Below, one piece after another: positions 27,046 through 36,163 of a stretch of DNA of 64,000 bases (the first letter of the stretch is position 1; the number at the start of each line of letters is the position of its first letter). The stretch comes from Nocardia abscessus (lineage in GTDB: Bacteria > Actinomycetota > Actinomycetes > Mycobacteriales > Mycobacteriaceae). The stretch lies in assembly GCF_015477775.1 (NCBI RefSeq), contig NZ_JADLQO010000001.1, forward strand, positions 868,001 through 932,000. The letters are read 5' to 3'. The position numbers and the translations under genes are program-made. Under the pieces are notes generated by a model. That model saw only the letters and a list, made by a program, of their open reading frames with translations. It searched no databases and had not been told where the DNA came from.

Positions 27046-28136
27046 CCGCACCCCGCATCGCCATCGTCCACGAACGGTTCACCGAATTCGGCGGGTCCGA
27101 AGCCGTGGTGGGCGAGTTCGCCCGCACCTGGCCTGGCGCGGACATCTACGCGCCGATCGTCATGCCGAGCGGAATCCGCCTGCCCGTCCAGCACGTTCAC
27201 GACACCTGGCTCTCCCGCGCCCACGCGCTGACCCGTGGCCGGCACGCCCCTCTGCTCCCGCTCGTCCCCCGGTCCCTGCGCCGGATGCCGTTGCGAGGCT
27301 ATGACGCCGTGGTCGTCAGCCACCACTCCTTCGCCACTCAGGCCGCACTGGCCACCGACGCCCCCGTGATCGCCTATGTGCACAGCCCCGCCCGATGGGC
27401 CTGGGATCGAGAGTTCCGCATCCGCGAAGCCGGTGGACGGGCCGGCCAGTTCGCCCTCGGTGCCGTGGGCGCACTGGCCCGCCATGCCGAGCTGCGCGCC
27501 GCCCCGCGCCTGGCCCGGGTGATCGCCAACTCGACCGCCGTCGCCGACCGGATCCGCGACTGGTGGGGCTTGACCGCCACCGTGATCAATCCCCCCGTCG
27601 ATGTCGACCGTTTCACCCCCGATCCCGCACGTGCCCGGGAGGACTTCTTTCTCTACGCCGGTCGCCTCGTTCCCTACAAGCGCGCCGATCTTGCCATCCG
27701 AGCCGCTCGACTCGCCGGGAAACGGCTGGTCGTGCTGGGCGACGGGCGCTTCCGGTCTCAGCTCGAAGCTCTCGCCGGGCCCGAGACGACGTTTCTGGGC
27801 GCCACCTCCACCGACACGCTGCGGGAGATGTACCAACGCTGCCGAGCCCTGCTCATGCCCGGCGTGGAAGACTTCGGCATCGTCCCGGTCGAAGCCATGG
27901 CCTGCGGTACCCCGGTGATCGCCCTCGGTGCCGGCGGCGCACTCGACACGGTACGACCTGGCACGACAGGCGAACACATCGCTCCGGGCGCCGACCCGGA
28001 CGTCGTCACCCGCCTGGCCGCGGCGATGGCGGACTTCGACAACGCCCACTACGACCCCCACGTCATCCGCGCCCACGCGGAAACGTTCGCACCACCCGCA
28101 TTCCGGGCACGAATGGCCGCATGCGTCGATGTGTGA
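27042..28136 (+). CDS. Family 4 glycosyltransferase
   Basis: A 364-residue GT-B enzyme. It starts RIAIVHERFTEFGGSEAVV, with HSPARWAWD, and the donor domain has LYAGRLVPYKRADLAI and PGVEDFGIVPVEAMACG (E-x7-E). The pattern is that of mannosyl/rhamnosyl transferases in surface glycans. It ends the glycan row; the next gene converges from the minus strand after about 70 bases. Confidence 0.88.
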   Translation: MTAPRIAIVHERFTEFGGSEAVVGEFARTWPGADIYAPIVMPSGIRLPVQHVHDTWLSRAHALTRGRHAPLLPLVPRSLRRMPLRGYDAVVVSHHSFATQAALATDAPVIAYVHSPARWAWDREFRIREAGGRAGQFALGAVGALARHAELRAAPRLARVIANSTAVADRIRDWWGLTATVINPPVDVDRFTPDPARAREDFFLYAGRLVPYKRADLAIRAARLAGKRLVVLGDGRFRSQLEALAGPETTFLGATSTDTLREMYQRCRALLMPGVEDFGIVPVEAMACGTPVIALGAGGALDTVRPGTTGEHIAPGADPDVVTRLAAAMADFDNAHYDPHVIRAHAETFAPPAFRARMAACVDV

Positions 28137-28209
28137 TCGGCCTCGTATCGAATGGCCGGACGCTGGCTCGGCAAAAGTGATATGCCTAGCCGCATGGTGA
28201 TCGAGGCGA

Positions 28210-29352
28210 TCAGTGAGACCCGCTCGCATGGCTGTGGGAGCCGGTGAGCATTCCCCGTACTTCGGCGATCCGCCGATCCAACCGCGCCGAGTGGGCGGTG
28301 GCGGCTGCCGTCTCCGCCTCTCGAATGGTGGCGCGTGCTGCGTCCAGTTCCCGCTTCTTCAAGAAGGACTCCGCGAGCCAGGTGCGATACAGGGCAACTT
28401 CACGGGCTCGGTCGGCCGAAAGTTGCCCGATCGCACGGGAAAGCAGTGCGCTCGCCTTGGCCGGTTGGCCCAGCTCGACGAAGCACCTGCCCGCCATGAC
28501 GTCTATCTCGGTGCGGTCCATCCAGTACACCCACTCGGGCTCGGAAATGTCGGATGACCTGCGATCATACGATTCATCGACCGCATCGAGCGCCCGTTCG
28601 GCTCCCTCGCGATCTCGCGAGCGCGCGCATGCCCACGCCAAGCGATCCGTCAGCAAGGAGCGGACTACCGGGGGCGCGTCCGTCGCGCCTTTGACGGCGG
28701 TGCGAGCGAGCAGCGTCGCCTCGCTGGGATTCCCGACATTGGCGATCTGGTAGCTCAGACTCGACAGAAGTTGCGCCGTCAACACCCGGTCTCCGGCATC
28801 ATCGGCGGCGGATGCGCCGCTCAGATAAAGCCGCTGCGCGTCGTCGTATCTGCCCGCGTCGCTGGCCACCCACCCGGCGAGTTGTGCCAGTTCACCCGCG
28901 ACCGTCAGCAGCCGCTTCCCGACTCGATCGGAATAACTGCATTCCGTGATGATCTTCCGAGCGCTTTCGAACTCCTGCAATACCAGCGGGAACAAGTCCT
29001 CGCCACCCACGCTGTCATCCAGATGCCGAAGTTCGACCACACGTCGTTCCATCTCGGTCGCCAGCTCGTCCCCGACGCGCCGACCAGCGGAGGCATGTGT
29101 CTTGGGTGCGGATTCTCCCACCAGCCATTCGTGTGCGACTCGGATCGGGTCCGGTGATGGTGCCATCAGGGCGCTGATCGGAATGTTCAGCGCTCGCGAG
29201 TAGCTGATGATGTGCTCGTGCTTCACATCGCGCTGCCCGTTCTCCAACATCCCGAGCAGAGACTTGCTGTAATTGGTCTTCGCGGCGAGCGCCGCAAGGC
29301 TCACTCCTCGGCTCAGCCGGGCAGTTCGAAGCAGAAATCCAGGATTTTCCAT
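28210..29352 (-). CDS. XRE-family regulator with TPR-like C-terminal part
   Basis: A 380-residue protein. Residues 1-70 are a Cro/CI-type helix-turn-helix (FLLRTARLSRGVSLAALAAKTNYSKSLLGMLENGQR). The rest is alpha-helical with repeats such as AGRYDDAQRLYLSGASAADDAGD and VELGQPAKASALLSRAIGQL, which resemble tetratricopeptide units. Such regulators are numerous in Nocardia and Streptomyces and often sit beside small conserved genes. It is divergent from the small-gene row at 29484, which it may control. ATG 29352 starts at the helix-turn-helix. Confidence 0.82.
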   Translation of the reverse strand: MENPGFLLRTARLSRGVSLAALAAKTNYSKSLLGMLENGQRDVKHEHIISYSRALNIPISALMAPSPDPIRVAHEWLVGESAPKTHASAGRRVGDELATEMERRVVELRHLDDSVGGEDLFPLVLQEFESARKIITECSYSDRVGKRLLTVAGELAQLAGWVASDAGRYDDAQRLYLSGASAADDAGDRVLTAQLLSSLSYQIANVGNPSEATLLARTAVKGATDAPPVVRSLLTDRLAWACARSRDREGAERALDAVDESYDRRSSDISEPEWVYWMDRTEIDVMAGRCFVELGQPAKASALLSRAIGQLSADRAREVALYRTWLAESFLKKRELDAARATIREAETAAATAHSARLDRRIAEVRGMLTGSHSHASGSH

Positions 29353-29483
29353 CGAGCCGACGCACCCCCGCTTCTGTGGACGCTTGTGGACCGCAAACCG
29401 ATTCCGCGCCTGACCTATTGGTCCGAGACTACTACGTAGCGCCTGGTAGAGGCCGGTCCGAATCGTGAGAGCGGGGGTTATCG

Positions 29484-29972
29484 ATGGAAACGCATGGAGA
29501 CACACCACGGTCACGGTGCCTGTTCTACCGGCGGGAGTGCGGCCTCCCCGCTGTGGTCGACCCGCCGGAACTCGGGTCGATCGTCATGCGAGCGGGGTCG
29601 GTGTGGGCGATGACGATGCCTACTCGCCTCGGGCAGTCGGTGAAAGCGCACATGCAGAACAGAGGCGTTGCGTTGGGACCGATCGTGGGGCATCCGCGTT
29701 CGGGGCGGTGGACCTTCCTCATCCAGCCTGATCTGCCCGATGACGTGCGGTTGTTCGCCGAGTTGTTCCGCATGGACGTGGCGGTCGCGCGGGCCGGAGC
29801 GACGATCGCGCTGCCTTCGCCTACGGCCTCGGCCGGGGCCATCCGGCAGTGGATAGTCCCGCCGCGCAACGCCTTCAAGCCATCAGGCGCGGCTGTGGTC
29901 GAGGCCGTTCGGGCGTGGGCGGATCAAATGCCGCGTACTCGGCGCGGGTCGGGGACATCTCATGTCGGATGA
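29484..29972 (+). CDS. Conserved small hypothetical protein
   Basis: A 162-residue basic protein without membrane segments. Characteristic stretches are CLFYRRECGLPAVV, MTMPTRLGQSVKAHM, GHPRSGRWTFLIQPDLPDDVRLFAELFRMDVAV and QWIVPPRN. I have a sense of similar proteins being common in Nocardia next to XRE regulators, but I know no function. ATG 29484 is preceded by GCGGGGG. Its end overlaps the start of the next gene by 11 bases. Confidence 0.65.
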   Translation: METHGDTPRSRCLFYRRECGLPAVVDPPELGSIVMRAGSVWAMTMPTRLGQSVKAHMQNRGVALGPIVGHPRSGRWTFLIQPDLPDDVRLFAELFRMDVAVARAGATIALPSPTASAGAIRQWIVPPRNAFKPSGAAVVEAVRAWADQMPRTRRGSGTSHVG

Positions 29973-30237
29973 CTTCTCTCGCGCTCGGCGGTTCCTCCGC
30001 GTGGAGGAGTTGCGGTCCCGGCTGGCGCATGACAACCCGAAGTGGGTGGTTACCAATCCCGCGAATGCCAGGAAGGCGCTCGAACTGCACTACAACTGCG
30101 ACTACTCATCGTGCGCGACGCTCGTCGCGGCGGTGATCGTCAGCCGCGAGGACTACCGGTACTTCCGCCGCACTGAGACGAATGCCGCTGTGACCGTGGG
30201 CGATTTCGCGACTCACTCCTTGGGGTCAGGTGCGTGA
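29962..30237 (+). CDS. Small hypothetical protein
   Basis: A 91-residue protein, not recognised. It overlaps the preceding gene by 11 bases and the next by four (GTGA), so the three behave as one transcript. It contains FLRVEELRSRLAHDNPKWV, HYNCDYSSCATLVAAV and a two-Cys segment but no transmembrane or signal sequence. The overlap and consistent GC3 support coding. Confidence 0.6.
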   Translation: MSDDFSRARRFLRVEELRSRLAHDNPKWVVTNPANARKALELHYNCDYSSCATLVAAVIVSREDYRYFRRTETNAAVTVGDFATHSLGSGA

Positions 30238-30479
30238 TGTGCGGCGATCCCTGCGCGAATCCATCGGACGACGTGCACGTGAGTGTGTTCCTGCACGGTC
30301 TGCGAATGGATTTCGCCGCATGCGTCACGGCGGCGATGACATTCGCGCGCGAATGGCGGCACGCCCATTACCCCGACGCGGTCGAAATCCTTCCGGACGG
30401 CGCAGAAGGCTTACCCCGCCTCCCTTGCGAACGTCTATATTGCGAGCGAGCGGCACGCCAGGTCAGTGGAGGCAGGTAA
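30234..30479 (+). CDS. Small hypothetical protein
   Basis: About 81 residues from GTG 30234 (or ATG 30237), overlapping the previous stop. It contains VHVSVFLHGLRMDFAACVTAAMTFAREW and five Cys (CGDPC at the start, LPCERLYCE near the end), suggesting a metal site. The function is unknown. It is the last gene of the three-gene row that faces the XRE regulator. Confidence 0.55.
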   Translation: MMCGDPCANPSDDVHVSVFLHGLRMDFAACVTAAMTFAREWRHAHYPDAVEILPDGAEGLPRLPCERLYCERAARQVSGGR

Positions 30480-30521
30480 GTGCACTGCCCTCGACGGGAA
30501 ACGAACGCGATGTTGCCCCGA

Positions 30522-31373
30522 TCAGCGCAAACGGGTGAGTGCGCGGCACGGAGAAGGGGCCGGGACCTCACCTCGGAGGTAGGAGGTGGGTGGGACGCCC
30601 ATCAGGTTGCGGAAGTCGGCTGTCATGTGGGACTGGTCGTAATAGCCCGTGCCGGTGGCGATATCGGCCAACGACGCGTCGTCGGTCCGGGACAGGACCC
30701 GGCGCACTCGATCGATGCGCGCGAAGTGTTTGGGGGAAACGCCTATTCCGTTGGTGAACAGATTGCGGAGTTGGCGTTCGCTGACGGAGAGTCGCGCGGC
30801 CAGCTCGGTGACCGAGAGTGGGTGGTCGGCGGCGATGGCGGCTACGGCGGTGGTGAGCAGTCCCCGGCGGGCACGCTGGGCCGGATCGTCGGGGATGCGG
30901 CGCGGCAGCTCGTTCTCCAGGTATGACACGACCTCGTCGTGGTCGAGTTCGATCAGCTCGGCGGCCAGGTGCGCGACCGGGCCGGGCAGGTCGTCCAGTC
31001 GCAGTACGCGATCGGTGAGGTCGGCCGCCGAAACGCCGAGCAGCGCGGGGACCGCACCGGGGGCCAGCCGCAAGCGGACACAGCCCGCGGGTTTGCTCGC
31101 GCGCGAGTAGCTCGCCTTGGTCTGCGGCCCGACGACCAGCGCGACACGATGGTCGCCGCCCGCTCCGCGCTCGGTGCGCAGCACGATCGTGGTGGCCGTC
31201 TGCGGCACATGCGCGAACGGCTCCGACAGGTCGAGCACGGTCGGGATGCGGCCGAGCTCGGCCAGCCACGGCCGCAGCGACTCCGGCGCTGGCTCGGACG
31301 TCTCGACCAGCTCGGCCGTCACGACTGGCGGGCGCAGCAGGGTGGTCACCGCATCCACTGTAGGCAGCCGCAC
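30522..31373 (-). CDS. AraC-family transcriptional regulator
   Basis: A 283-residue protein. The C-terminal third is the AraC double helix-turn-helix: LSVTELAARLSVSERQLRNLF and LADIATGTGYYDQSHMTADFRNLMGVPPTSY. The N-terminal part is a cupin-like sensor (LVVGPQTKASYSRAS, RLRLAPGAVPALLG). It is divergent from the NmrA-like gene at 31435 and probably controls it. The start is unclear: in-frame GTGs lie at 31373, 31358 and 31349. Confidence 0.82.
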   Translation of the reverse strand: MRLPTVDAVTTLLRPPVVTAELVETSEPAPESLRPWLAELGRIPTVLDLSEPFAHVPQTATTIVLRTERGAGGDHRVALVVGPQTKASYSRASKPAGCVRLRLAPGAVPALLGVSAADLTDRVLRLDDLPGPVAHLAAELIELDHDEVVSYLENELPRRIPDDPAQRARRGLLTTAVAAIAADHPLSVTELAARLSVSERQLRNLFTNGIGVSPKHFARIDRVRRVLSRTDDASLADIATGTGYYDQSHMTADFRNLMGVPPTSYLRGEVPAPSPCRALTRLR

Positions 31374-31434
31374 GCTCCGCAGGTGTGCCGGAATTTCCTA
31401 GAGACCTGCGCGAACGCCCGGCACCGTGGTCCAC

Positions 31435-32298
31435 ATGATCGTGATCACCGGTGCTACCGGCACCATCGGGAGTGAAATCATCCGGCAGCTGAGCGCGCGC
31501 GGGACCGCAATCCGTGCCGTCACCCGCGACCCGGACCGAGCCGAGGTCCCAGCAGGGGTCGAAGTGGTGCGCGGCGACTACACCGACCTCGCGTCCATGG
31601 CGAAGGCGATGGCCGGTGCGGAGGCCGCGTTCGTAGTCGGCGTGCTGGGGCCGGAGTATGTGGAACTCGACCGTGCGCTGATCGCCACGGCGCGGGACGC
31701 GGGAGTCGGGCGAATCGTCAAACTTTCCGCCATCGGCACCGGCGACAGCGGCCTCGGCCGCGTCGGCACCTGGCATCTGCCCGGTGAGCAGGCCACGCGC
31801 GAGAGCGGGGTCGACTGGACCGTTCTGCGCCCCAGCTCCTTTGCCTCCAACACCCTGAGCTGGGCCGCCGCGATCCGGGCCGGACAACCGGTGCCGAACA
31901 TGACCGGCGACGCCGCTCAGGGTGTCATCGATCCCCGTGACGTCGCCGGAGTCGCCGTCGAGGCGCTGATTTCCGCCGACCACGCCGGCCGCGTCTACAC
32001 CCTCACCGGGCCGGAATTGCTTACCACGCACGACCTGGCCGCGACTTTGGCTACCGTCACCGGCCGCCCGGTGGATGTGACCGATATTCCCGAAACCGAA
32101 GCGCGGGCACATATGCTCGCGTCCGGAATGTCCGTCGAATTCATCGAGGGTGCGCTGGCGGGGCAAGCATATGTGCGCGCCGGGCACAATGCGATCGTCA
32201 CCGCCGACGTAATCGAAATTCTCGGCCGTGCGCGAACTTTCGCCGAATGGGCCGCCGATCACGCGAGTACGTTCGCGGCCGCCGACAGCACACCGTAG
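31435..32298 (+). CDS. NmrA-like NAD(P)-binding protein
   Basis: A 287-residue atypical short-chain dehydrogenase. The Rossmann loop is MIVITGATGTIGSEII. It has VVRGDYTDLASMAKAM, VKLSAIGTGD and VLRPSSFASN but no catalytic Tyr-x-x-x-Lys. These are NmrA/QOR2-type proteins, which act as redox sensors or quinone reductases. The divergent AraC regulator suggests induction by a small molecule. ATG 31435 starts at the Rossmann strand. Confidence 0.8.
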   Translation: MIVITGATGTIGSEIIRQLSARGTAIRAVTRDPDRAEVPAGVEVVRGDYTDLASMAKAMAGAEAAFVVGVLGPEYVELDRALIATARDAGVGRIVKLSAIGTGDSGLGRVGTWHLPGEQATRESGVDWTVLRPSSFASNTLSWAAAIRAGQPVPNMTGDAAQGVIDPRDVAGVAVEALISADHAGRVYTLTGPELLTTHDLAATLATVTGRPVDVTDIPETEARAHMLASGMSVEFIEGALAGQAYVRAGHNAIVTADVIEILGRARTFAEWAADHASTFAAADSTP

Positions 32299-32403
32299 GC
32301 TGCATGTGATCAGTGCCACATCGAATTGCCGAACGATGCCCGCTCGGCAAAGGTGACATGACCGGCTGAACGGCCGGTGTGCTTACACGAAAAGGACATT
32401 CGG

Positions 32404-32748
32404 ATGCGTCAACGGGTCATGACGGTCTTGGTAGCGGTTGTGGCAGGCGGGTCTGCCGCCGCGTTCGGCGGGGCGAGCGCGTCCGCCGTGGCGGTGAACC
32501 CTTTCCCGGGCGGCACGGAGGTCTACTTCGACAACAATGAATCCGCGGCGATCGCGAACCTGAATCTCGGACCGGCGCTGAGCCAGGTGGCCGTCGCTTG
32601 GTCGCCGGGCGCGAAAGCGCTGCTCGGCGAAGGGATCACCGAGCATGCCCGGTGGGCGGGCGAATCCCCGACCGGCGGAGTGTCGATCGAGGTTTACGGG
32701 TCGTTCCTCCAGCCCTCGCTGGTCACGGTCACCACCCTGCGCGGCTGA
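32404..32748 (+). CDS. Small secreted protein of unknown function
   Basis: A 114-residue protein with a clear signal peptide: a basic start (MRQRVMTVLVAVVAGGSAAAF) and an Ala-rich cleavage region near GGASASA. The mature part (about 85 residues) has no Cys and several beta-type stretches (GTEVYFDNNESAAIANLNL). I do not recognise the family. The upstream region shares a 35-base motif with the 28.15 kb intergenic DNA. Confidence 0.65.
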   Translation: MRQRVMTVLVAVVAGGSAAAFGGASASAVAVNPFPGGTEVYFDNNESAAIANLNLGPALSQVAVAWSPGAKALLGEGITEHARWAGESPTGGVSIEVYGSFLQPSLVTVTTLRG

Positions 32749-32796
32749 CCTTTCCGTTTCGGATTTGGTGTGCCAGGGGTATGCTCGCCCATGGCA

Positions 32797-32931
32797 TTAT
32801 GCGCATGCGTTGCCGGAATTCGCTGTGCTCGAGCGTAGGGCTCGGCCGGCGGCGGCGAGCAAGCACGCGGCGAGACATCTGGTCACCGGATGCCGCGCGA
32901 GCCGCGCCGCGCCTTCGGTGATTGCCGACAT
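32797..32931 (-). CDS. Possible 44-residue small protein
   Basis: ATG 32931 has AGGAGGT five bases upstream, one of the strongest ribosome sites in the window. The product is basic and Ala-rich with a hydrophobic middle (CLAACLLAAAG). No family is recognised. It begins just beyond a terminator, so it needs its own promoter. Coding status is uncertain. Confidence 0.3.
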   Translation of the reverse strand: MSAITEGAARLARHPVTRCLAACLLAAAGRALRSSTANSGNACA

Positions 32932-32951
32932 GGAGACCTCCTGGCGGATGC

Positions 32952-32988
32952 CCGGACGGGACGACACTACGTGTGCCGTCCCGTCCGG
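32952..32988 (-). terminator. Hairpin terminator, copy 1 of a repeated element
   Basis: CCGGACGGGACG (32952-32963) pairs perfectly with CGTCCCGTCCGG (32977-32988). Inside the loop ACAC/GTGT can also pair. It lies 11 bases after the end of the threonine aldolase remnant (minus strand). A near-identical copy is at 33831-33868. Confidence 0.6.
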
Positions 32989-32998
32989 TGTTTCGTCA

Positions 32999-33287
32999 TC
33001 ATTCTGAGTAAGCCGGGGACTGAGCGGCCATTTCCTGGGCGATTGCCGCTGCGAAGGCGTCCACATCGGCCTCGGTGGTGTCGAACGAGCACATCCAACG
33101 GACCTCACCGGTGCGCTCATCCCAGATGTGGAAGCGGAACCGCGTCCGCAGTCGCTCGGTGACCTCCCGGGGTAGTACGGCGAAAACGGCGTTCGCCCGG
33201 ACCGGCCGCACGATCGGGCGTTGTTGTCGCTGGCGAATCCGCGGAGCGGCTCGCCCTCGTGGCCGGGCTCGGGAACGCTGTCGCTTA
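32999..33287 (-). pseudogene. Internally deleted low-specificity L-threonine aldolase
   Basis: The last 66 codons (33211-32999) read VFAVLPREVTERLRTRF, FHIWDERTGEVRW and MCSFDTTEADVDAFAAAI, the C-terminal domain of PLP-dependent L-threonine aldolases. Just upstream, in another frame, 33285-33215 reads [23 protein letters not shown], the typical aldolase N-terminus before the first PLP residues. About 240 central residues, including the PLP lysine, are missing, and the two pieces are out of frame at about 33212-33216. The gene directly follows ectC with no gap. It is a remnant of a deletion. Confidence 0.65.
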
Positions 33288-33680
33288 CCGGTCCTCCTCG
33301 GTCAGCAGCGGGAAGGCGCCGTTCTCGTCGTGGACCTCGCGGCCGGTGAGGGGCGGGTTGAACACGCAGACCGCGCGGAACCGGGTATGGGCGCGCAGGG
33401 TGTGCCGCTGGTGAGCGTCGACGAGGTACATCACGCCGGGCTCCAAGCGGTGCGTCTCCCCGGTCTCGTCGTCGACCACTTCACCTTGTCCCTCGATCAC
33501 GTAGACGGCTTCGATGTGGTTGGCATACCACATCTCGAGCTCGGCGCCCGCGTCGACCACGGTGTCGTTCACGGAGAAGCCGATCCTCTCGCGGGCGAGC
33601 ACCAGGCGACGGCTGTTCCACCCAGGGCCCTGCACGTCGCGCTCGGTGCCGATGATCTCTTGCAGTGAACGGACGATCAT
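33285..33680 (-). CDS. ectC: L-ectoine synthase
   Basis: A 131-residue cupin of normal length for EctC. It starts [21 protein letters not shown], with [38 protein letters not shown] and [10 protein letters not shown], and ends FPLLTEEDR. EctC cyclises N-gamma-acetyl-2,4-diaminobutyrate to ectoine, a compatible solute. In most genomes it sits in ectABC(D); here neither the acetyltransferase (ectA) nor the aminotransferase (ectB) lies within 20 kb either side. The adjacent remnant of a threonine aldolase suggests a rearranged locus. It may be regulated separately or use intermediates made elsewhere. Confidence 0.88.
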   Translation of the reverse strand: MIVRSLQEIIGTERDVQGPGWNSRRLVLARERIGFSVNDTVVDAGAELEMWYANHIEAVYVIEGQGEVVDDETGETHRLEPGVMYLVDAHQRHTLRAHTRFRAVCVFNPPLTGREVHDENGAFPLLTEEDR

Positions 33681-33830
33681 GGATTTCCTTTGTTCGTGCT
33701 CGGCCGGTGGCTCGGCGCGGAGCGTTTCCTGCGAACACCACAGATCATGGCTGCCTACGCGACCCGCCCGACAGTGGCAGAAATGCCCCGTATCGTAAAA
33801 ATGGCGCCATGAGAGGTTCTCCACTGACGC

Positions 33831-33868
33831 ACGGACGGGACGACAACTACGTGTGCCGTCCCGTCCGG
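33831..33868 (-). terminator. Hairpin terminator, copy 2 of a repeated element
   Basis: ACGGACGGGACG (33831-33842) faces CGTCCCGTCCGG (33857-33868). The sequence is the same as the 32952 copy except for one extra A in the loop and the outermost base. It directly follows the end of the copper ATPase gene. Confidence 0.6.
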
Positions 33869-33871
33869 TGT

Positions 33872-36121
33872 TCAGTTAGCCGTCGAGCGAAAACCGCGCA
33901 ACCGCAGGCTGTTGCTCACCACGAAGACCGAGGAGAACGCCATCGCCGCGCCCGCGAGCATCGGGTTCAGCAGACCCGCCATGGCCAGTGGGATCGCGGC
34001 CACGTTGTAGGCGAAGGCCCAGAACAGATTGCCCTTGATGGTCGCGAGGGTGCGGCGGGACAGGCGGATCGCGTCCGCCGCCGCCCGCAGGTCGCCGCGC
34101 ACCAGGGTCAGATCGCCCGCCTCGATGGCCACGTCGGTGCCGGTGCCCATGGCCAGGCCCAGGTCGGCCTGGGCCAGCGCCGCGGCGTCGTTCACACCGT
34201 CGCCCACCATCGCGACCACTTTGCCCTCGGCCTGCAACCGTTTGACGGTGTCGACCTTGTCCTGTGGCAGCACCTCCGCGATCACCTCATCGATGCCCAC
34301 CTGCGCGGCGATCGCGTCTGCGGCCGCCTGGTTGTCGCCGGTCAGCATGATCGGGGTGAGACCGAGGGCACGCAGCTGGGCGATCGCTTCGGCGGAGGTC
34401 GGTTTCACCGCGTCCGCCACCACGAGCACACCGCGCGCCTTACCGTCCCAGCCCACCGCGACGGCGGTCTTGCCTTCGGCTTCGGCCGCACGGATCGCCT
34501 GGGACAGATCGTCGTCGAGGTGCTGCGACCAGTCGGCGAGCAACCGGGCGCGCCCGACCAGCACCGCGTGGCCGTCCACCATGCCCTGCACGCCGAGACC
34601 CGCCACGTTCGCGAAGTCGTCGACCGGCTTCAGCTCGCCCACTCGCTCCCTGGCGCCTTTGGCGATGGCCTGGGCGATCGGGTGCTCGGACGAATCCTCC
34701 AGCGCTCCCGCCAGTTCCAGAATCCGCGTGACCTGCTCGCCTTCGGCGGGCACCACGTCGAGCAGGGTCATCTTCCCCGCGGTGACCGTGCCGGTCTTGT
34801 CCAGCACGATCGTGTCCACGCGCCGGGTCGACTCCAGCACTTCGGGACCCTTGATCAGGATGCCCAGTTGCGCGCCGCGTCCGGTGCCGACCATCAGCGC
34901 GGTCGGCGTGGCCAGCCCCAGCGCGCACGGGCAGGCGATGATCAGCACCGCCACCGCCGCGGTGAACGCCGCGGCCACCGAACCGCCGGTGCCGAGCCAG
35001 AATCCGAGCGTCGCGACCGACAGTGCGATCACGATCGGCACGAAGAACCCGGAGATCCGATCGGCCAGCCGCTGTGCCTGCGCTTTGCCGGTCTGCGCGT
35101 CTTCGACCAGCTTCGCCATCTGCGCCAGCTGGGTGTCCGATCCGATCCTGGTGGCGCGTACTACGAGCCGCCCGCCCACGTTGACGGTCGCACCAACCAC
35201 GGCGTCGTCCTCGCCGACCTCCACCGGCACCGACTCGCCGGTGAGCATCGAGGCGTCGACCGCCGAGGAACCTTCCACCACGACGCCGTCGGTGGCGATC
35301 TTCTCGCCGGGCCGCACCACGAACCGATCGCCGACCGTCAGCTGCTCCACCGGGATGCGCCGTTCGGTCCCGTTGCGCAGCACCGAGACTTCCTTGGCGC
35401 CCAGCTCCAGCAGAGCACGCAGCGCGGCACCGGCCCGCCGTTTGGCGCGCGCTTCGAAAAAGCGCCCGGCCAGGAGGAACGTGGTGACGCCTGCCGCGGC
35501 CTCGAGGTAGATGCTGCCGGTGCCGTCCATCCGGGAGATGGTGAACTCGAACGGATGCGTCATGCCAGGCGTGCCCGCGGTGCCCCAGAACAGCGCGTAC
35601 AGCGACCAGCCCAGCGCGGCCAGCGTCCCCATCGAGATCAGGGTGTCCATGGTCGCGGCGCCGTGACGCAGATTGGTCCACGCCGCGCGGTGGAACGGCA
35701 GCGCACCCCACACCACCACCGGCGCGGCCAGGGTGAGCGAGAGCCACTGCCAATTGGTGAACTGCAGAGCCGGGATCATCGCCATGGCGATCACCGGCAC
35801 CGACAGCACCAGCGAGACAAGCAGGCGAGTGCGCAGGGCGGCGGCGGGGTCCTCTTCGGGGGCGGAGGTTTCCTGCGGCTTCGGCGCGGCGGGTAGCGCG
35901 GCGGTGTAGCCGGCCTGTTCGACGGTGGCGATCAGCTCGTCCGGCGAGACCTCGCCGGTGACCTCGACCCTGGCCTTCTCCGTCGCGTAGTTCACGGTGG
36001 CGGTGACACCGTCGAGCTTGTTGAGTTTCTTCTCGATGCGTGCGGCGCAGGACGCGCAGGTCATTCCACCGATCACGAGTTCGACCTGCCCGGAGGGCGG
36101 CGGTTGTGTCGCGGTGGTCAT
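33872..36121 (-). CDS. copA: Copper-exporting P1B-type ATPase
   Basis: A 749-residue membrane pump. Residues 10-75 are a heavy-metal domain with [16 protein letters not shown]. Eight membrane helices follow, including the metal-transport motif [14 protein letters not shown]. The catalytic phosphorylation site is [11 protein letters not shown], the HP motif is EHPIAQAI, and the hinge is [21 protein letters not shown] plus the N-terminal CXXC domain indicates Cu(I) efflux. It is the last gene of an operon with a copper chaperone and a His-rich protein behind a CsoR-like operator. Confidence 0.9.
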   Translation of the reverse strand: MTTATQPPPSGQVELVIGGMTCASCAARIEKKLNKLDGVTATVNYATEKARVEVTGEVSPDELIATVEQAGYTAALPAAPKPQETSAPEEDPAAALRTRLLVSLVLSVPVIAMAMIPALQFTNWQWLSLTLAAPVVVWGALPFHRAAWTNLRHGAATMDTLISMGTLAALGWSLYALFWGTAGTPGMTHPFEFTISRMDGTGSIYLEAAAGVTTFLLAGRFFEARAKRRAGAALRALLELGAKEVSVLRNGTERRIPVEQLTVGDRFVVRPGEKIATDGVVVEGSSAVDASMLTGESVPVEVGEDDAVVGATVNVGGRLVVRATRIGSDTQLAQMAKLVEDAQTGKAQAQRLADRISGFFVPIVIALSVATLGFWLGTGGSVAAAFTAAVAVLIIACPCALGLATPTALMVGTGRGAQLGILIKGPEVLESTRRVDTIVLDKTGTVTAGKMTLLDVVPAEGEQVTRILELAGALEDSSEHPIAQAIAKGARERVGELKPVDDFANVAGLGVQGMVDGHAVLVGRARLLADWSQHLDDDLSQAIRAAEAEGKTAVAVGWDGKARGVLVVADAVKPTSAEAIAQLRALGLTPIMLTGDNQAAADAIAAQVGIDEVIAEVLPQDKVDTVKRLQAEGKVVAMVGDGVNDAAALAQADLGLAMGTGTDVAIEAGDLTLVRGDLRAAADAIRLSRRTLATIKGNLFWAFAYNVAAIPLAMAGLLNPMLAGAAMAFSSVFVVSNSLRLRGFRSTAN

Positions 36122-36163
36122 CGTGGGTGCTCCGTTTCTGTGCGGCGCGGTGCGGACGTCGGA

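Noticed and set aside
32999..33211. Intact small gene of 70 residues
   Set aside because: It aligns by eye with the C-terminal end of threonine aldolase, and the matching N-terminal piece lies just upstream in another frame, so it was treated as a pseudogene.
33665..35896. 740-codon frame on the plus strand opposite the copper ATPase
   Set aside because: It is antisense to a gene with every P-type ATPase motif; its own product has no recognisable feature.
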